Shown: in pieces, positions 5,364 to 7,058 of the stretch
How the letters are laid out: the number at the start of each line of letters is the position of its first letter
Position numbering within the stretch: position 1 is the stretch's first letter
From: Planctomycetales bacterium
GTDB lineage: Bacteria; Planctomycetota; Phycisphaerae; SM23-33
Assembly (NCBI GenBank): GCA_030631125.1
Contig: DAOVLS010000116.1
Span: forward strand, 1 to 7,058
DNA: 7,058 nucleotides
Reading direction: 5' to 3'
Notes under the pieces: model-generated
Database searches by the model: none
Seen by the model: the letters and a program-made list of their open reading frames with translations, nothing else
What the model was told of the DNA's origin: nothing
Made by a program: the position numbers and the translations under genes

Positions 5364-6474
5364 TTACCGTTTTCGTAGTTTGTCGCGCAGGGCTGCGTCT
5401 ATGAATGCCTGGATGTCGCCGTCGAGAATGGCGTCGGTGTTGGAAAGCTTCAGTTCGGTCCGCTCATCGCGGACAAGTTGGTATGGATACAGCACATACG
5501 AGCGGATCTGGTGCCCGAAGGCTATCTCGCCCTTGTCGCCGTACATTTTCGCCAGTTCCGCGTCGCGTTTGGACTGGGTGTGCTGGTAGAGTTTGGCCAT
5601 CAGCATTTTGCGTGCCTGTGCGCGGTTCTGATGCTGGGACCGCTCGTTCTGGCACTGTGTTACGATGCCCGTTTCCAGGTGCGTCAGGCGAACGGCCGAG
5701 GACGTCTTGTTGACGTGCTGGCCACCGGCTCCGCTGGCGCGGTAGGTGTCCTCGCGGATATCCTTTGCCCAGTCGATCTCGATTTCGATCTCGTCCAGTT
5801 CCGGCAGGACGTCCACGGAGGCGAACGACGTGTGCCGCCGCTTGGCTGAATCGAACGGGCTGATCCGCACCAGGCGATGCACGCCCCGTTCGCATGAGAG
5901 GTATCCGTAAGCGTAAGGCCCCGATATGTGCAGCGTGGACGAGCGGATACCGGCTTCCTCGCCGTCCAGCCGGTCGATCTGCTCGACTTTGTAACCGTTT
6001 CGCTCGAAGTATCGCAGGTACATTCGCAGGAGCATTTCCGCCCAGTCGCAGCTTTCGGTCCCACCGGCTCCGGCGTGGATGGAGATATAGCAGTTTCCTG
6101 CGTCGTGTGGCCCGGCGAGCATTGTCCGCAGTTCGAGGCGGTCGAGGTCGGCGACGAGTTTTTCAGCCTCGGTAGCCGCTTCGGAAAGCGTTTCTTCATC
6201 TCCGGCTTCGGCTCCCAGTTCGTGAAGCGTCTGCAAATCCTCGACTTGCGCCGACAGTTCCGTAATGGGCGTGATAGTGGCTTTGAGTGTCTTTAGTTGT
6301 GCGACGACTTTCTGTGCAGACTCCTGATTATCCCAGAAATTCGGCGCAGACATCTTCTGCTCGATAGCCGCCATTTCCTCGCGTCGGGTAGGCAAGTCAA
6401 AGAGAGTCCCGAATTGCGATAATCCGGGCGCTGAGGGTTGAAATTACTTCCGGCAAAGACGCTGTTTCAATCAT
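5364..6474 (-). CDS. prfB: Peptide chain release factor 2, made by +1 programmed frameshift
   Basis: Class I release factor 2 reads UGA and UAA stop codons in the ribosomal A site and triggers hydrolysis of the peptidyl-tRNA. The gene is in two frames: ATG 6474 starts 25 codons ending in CTT (6402-6400), followed by TGA (6399-6397). A +1 shift skips one T and continues GAC TTG CCT to TAA 5366-5364, giving 369 residues; E. coli RF2 has 365. In the joined protein SPF, the stop-codon recognition tripeptide, falls at 205-207 and GGQ, the catalytic motif, at 250-252, the same numbering as in E. coli. Residue 246 is Ala, the common form. The N-terminal domain, RISPFDSAKRRHTSF and the GAGGQHVNKTSSAVR region are all family-typical. 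ATG 6474 is the first possible start after an in-frame TAG; it has no clear Shine-Dalgarno. The gene is divergent from pyrF and convergent with the PEP-CTERM gene. Confidence 0.96.
6396..6411 (-). promoter_or_regulatory. prfB: RF2 autoregulatory +1 frameshift site (CTTTGAC)
   Basis: Read on the - strand, codons 22-26 are CGG GAC TCT CTT TGA followed by C. CTT-TGA-C is the classic slippery site: peptidyl-tRNA-Leu slips from CUU to UUU while the UGA waits for RF2, so low RF2 raises frameshifting and RF2 synthesis. The C after UGA makes it a poor terminator. The upstream enhancer that in E. coli is AGGGGG is only CGGGAC here, in the same register, so 16S rRNA pairing looks weaker. Confidence 0.93.
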
Positions 6475-6483
6475 GGTGCTGTG

Positions 6484-6512
6484 AGTCTAACAAAACCGGT
6501 GGCGTTCAACAA
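6484..6512 (-). promoter_or_regulatory. Candidate prfB promoter with extended -10
   Basis: On the - strand, TTGTTG (6512-6507) is followed after 17 nt by TAGACT (6489-6484), preceded by TG at the extended -10 position. The -35 matches 3 of 6 and the -10 matches 4 of 6 of the sigma-70 consensus. Transcription would start near 6477, only about 3 nt before the ATG, which fits the lack of a Shine-Dalgarno. Consensus matching in this lineage is uncertain. Confidence 0.4.
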
Positions 6513-6515
6513 CCC

Positions 6516-6544
6516 TTCCAACGCCGTCGTCGGCATGATATAAA
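6516..6544 (+). promoter_or_regulatory. Candidate pyrF promoter with extended -10
   Basis: TATAAA (6539-6544) with TG at 6536-6537 is a good extended -10. TTCCAA (6516-6521) lies 17 nt upstream as a weak -35 (3 of 6). The predicted start is near 6551, leaving a short leader that still contains the GGAAGGAG ribosome binding site. It lies back to back with the candidate prfB promoter. Confidence 0.45.
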
Positions 6545-6550
6545 AGCAGC

Positions 6551-6558
6551 GGAAGGAG
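6551..6558 (+). promoter_or_regulatory. Shine-Dalgarno deciding the pyrF GTG start
   Basis: GGAAGGAG ends six bases before GTG 6565. This strong site supports the GTG as the start, and translation from it gives family-typical sequence at once. Confidence 0.8.
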
Positions 6559-6564
6559 CATAAG

Positions 6565-7058
6565 GTGGCGGAACATTTTGCAGACAGGTTGCTGGCGGCG
6601 ATTGGGCGGGTCGGTTCGCCGGTGTGCGTGGGGATTGACCCCGCTTATGATCGACTGCCGGATGAATTAAAAAACGGCGACGAGGTCGCTGCCATCGAGG
6701 CCTTTGGTTTGGGTATCATCAAGGCAGTGGCCAGGTGCGTACCCGCCGTCAAGCCGCAGATCGCGTACTTCGAGCGGTACGGCTCGGAAGGCGTGGCGGC
6801 ATACGAGAAAGTCGTAACAGCCGCCCGGAAAGCAGGGCTGATTGTCATCGGCGACGTGAAGCGTAACGACATCGGCTCGACGGCAGCGGCCTACGCAGCC
6901 GGGCATCTGAACGCTGAAAACACGCCCGACGCCATTACTGTCAACGGGTACCTCGGAGCCGACGGGCTGATGCCTTTTGTGGATACGGCAGCAAATGTCG
7001 GCAAAGGCGTCTTCGTCCTGGTGCGGACGTCGAACCCGTCGGCGGCGACGATTCAGGA
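6565..7058 (+). CDS. pyrF: Orotidine-5'-phosphate decarboxylase, type 2, 3'-partial
   Basis: The enzyme decarboxylates OMP to UMP, the last step of de novo pyrimidine synthesis, in the cytoplasm. The first 164 residues are present; the rest runs off the right edge. VCVGIDP (21-26) is the first beta strand with the substrate-binding Asp, followed by VKPQIAYFERYGSEG (62-76). GDVKRNDIGSTAAAYA (96-111) carries the catalytic DxKxxD set: Asp97, Lys99, Asp102. NGYLGADGLMPF (127-138) and VLVRTSNPS (151-159) follow. The VKPQ-x-x-x-FERFG-like and KRxDIGSTAxAYA signatures mark the long type 2 family, about 270-310 residues, so roughly half is missing. Start GTG 6565 is set by the Shine-Dalgarno. It is transcribed away from prfB across a 90-nt gap. 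Confidence 0.95.
   Translation, partial: MAEHFADRLLAAIGRVGSPVCVGIDPAYDRLPDELKNGDEVAAIEAFGLGIIKAVARCVPAVKPQIAYFERYGSEGVAAYEKVVTAARKAGLIVIGDVKRNDIGSTAAAYAAGHLNAENTPDAITVNGYLGADGLMPFVDTAANVGKGVFVLVRTSNPSAATIQ

Noticed and set aside
5464..5895. Open frames on both strands within prfB (for example 5464-5895 -, 5928-6296 +)
   Set aside because: They overlap the conserved RF2 coding frame and give no recognisable protein.
6393..6395. TTG at 6395 as the start of prfB, or prfB as a pseudogene
   Set aside because: The upstream 25 codons encode RF2-like N-terminal sequence joined by the CTT-TGA-C frameshift site, with TGA at codon 26 as in E. coli, so the break is programmed recoding.
6645..6906. Two - strand frames antisense to pyrF
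   Set aside because: The + strand encodes a clear type 2 OMP decarboxylase with catalytic residues; the antisense frames have no support.

Overview
The window reads as GC-rich chromosomal DNA from a planctomycete-like bacterium, perhaps Phycisphaerae or a related uncultured lineage. The basis is a short secreted protein with a PEP-CTERM tail, a very long lysine- and arginine-rich protein built from repeated chagasin-like (I42) domains, and a long-type (type 2) orotidine-5'-phosphate decarboxylase. The taxonomic call is inference from protein style, not from a marker gene.

Positions 1-4472 (+ strand) hold one open reading frame that enters from the left edge, so its true start and any signal peptide are outside the window. 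It is a modular repeat protein of at least 1486 residues made of three module types. A (five copies) looks like the chagasin-family cysteine-protease inhibitor fold. B (three copies) is about 155-180 residues and I cannot assign it. C (four copies) is about 90-105 residues, unassigned, with an invariant TPWG. The order is A1-C1-A2-B1 / C2-A3-A4-B2 / C3-C4-A5-B3: three higher-order units, each with three small modules closed by one B, and a very regular period of about 512-515 residues. Only A3 and A5 keep the TTGY-x-W plus GxGG inhibitory loops; A2 and A4 have lost the first loop, and in A1 it lies outside the window.

Positions 4525-5163 (+) encode a 212-residue exported protein with a C-terminal PEP-CTERM sorting signal, preceded by an excellent Shine-Dalgarno sequence and only 52 nt after the repeat gene. 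The two may be co-transcribed surface or exported proteins. A large nested hairpin (5205-5281) follows and probably ends this transcription unit.

Positions 5364-6474 (- strand) are prfB, peptide chain release factor 2, convergent with the PEP-CTERM gene. It has the classic in-frame UGA at codon 26 in a CTT-TGA-C context, so the full 369-residue protein needs a +1 programmed frameshift; a reading without it loses the first 25 codons. A 90-nt divergent intergenic region (6475-6564) with candidate back-to-back extended -10 promoters separates prfB from pyrF (6565 to the right edge, +), a 3'-truncated type 2 OMP decarboxylase.

The right half is ordinary housekeeping sequence with one well-known recoding site. 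The left half is the unusual part: a higher-order array of partly degenerated chagasin-like domains interleaved with two unrecognised domain types. No tRNA, rRNA, CRISPR array, transposase or attachment site was seen.
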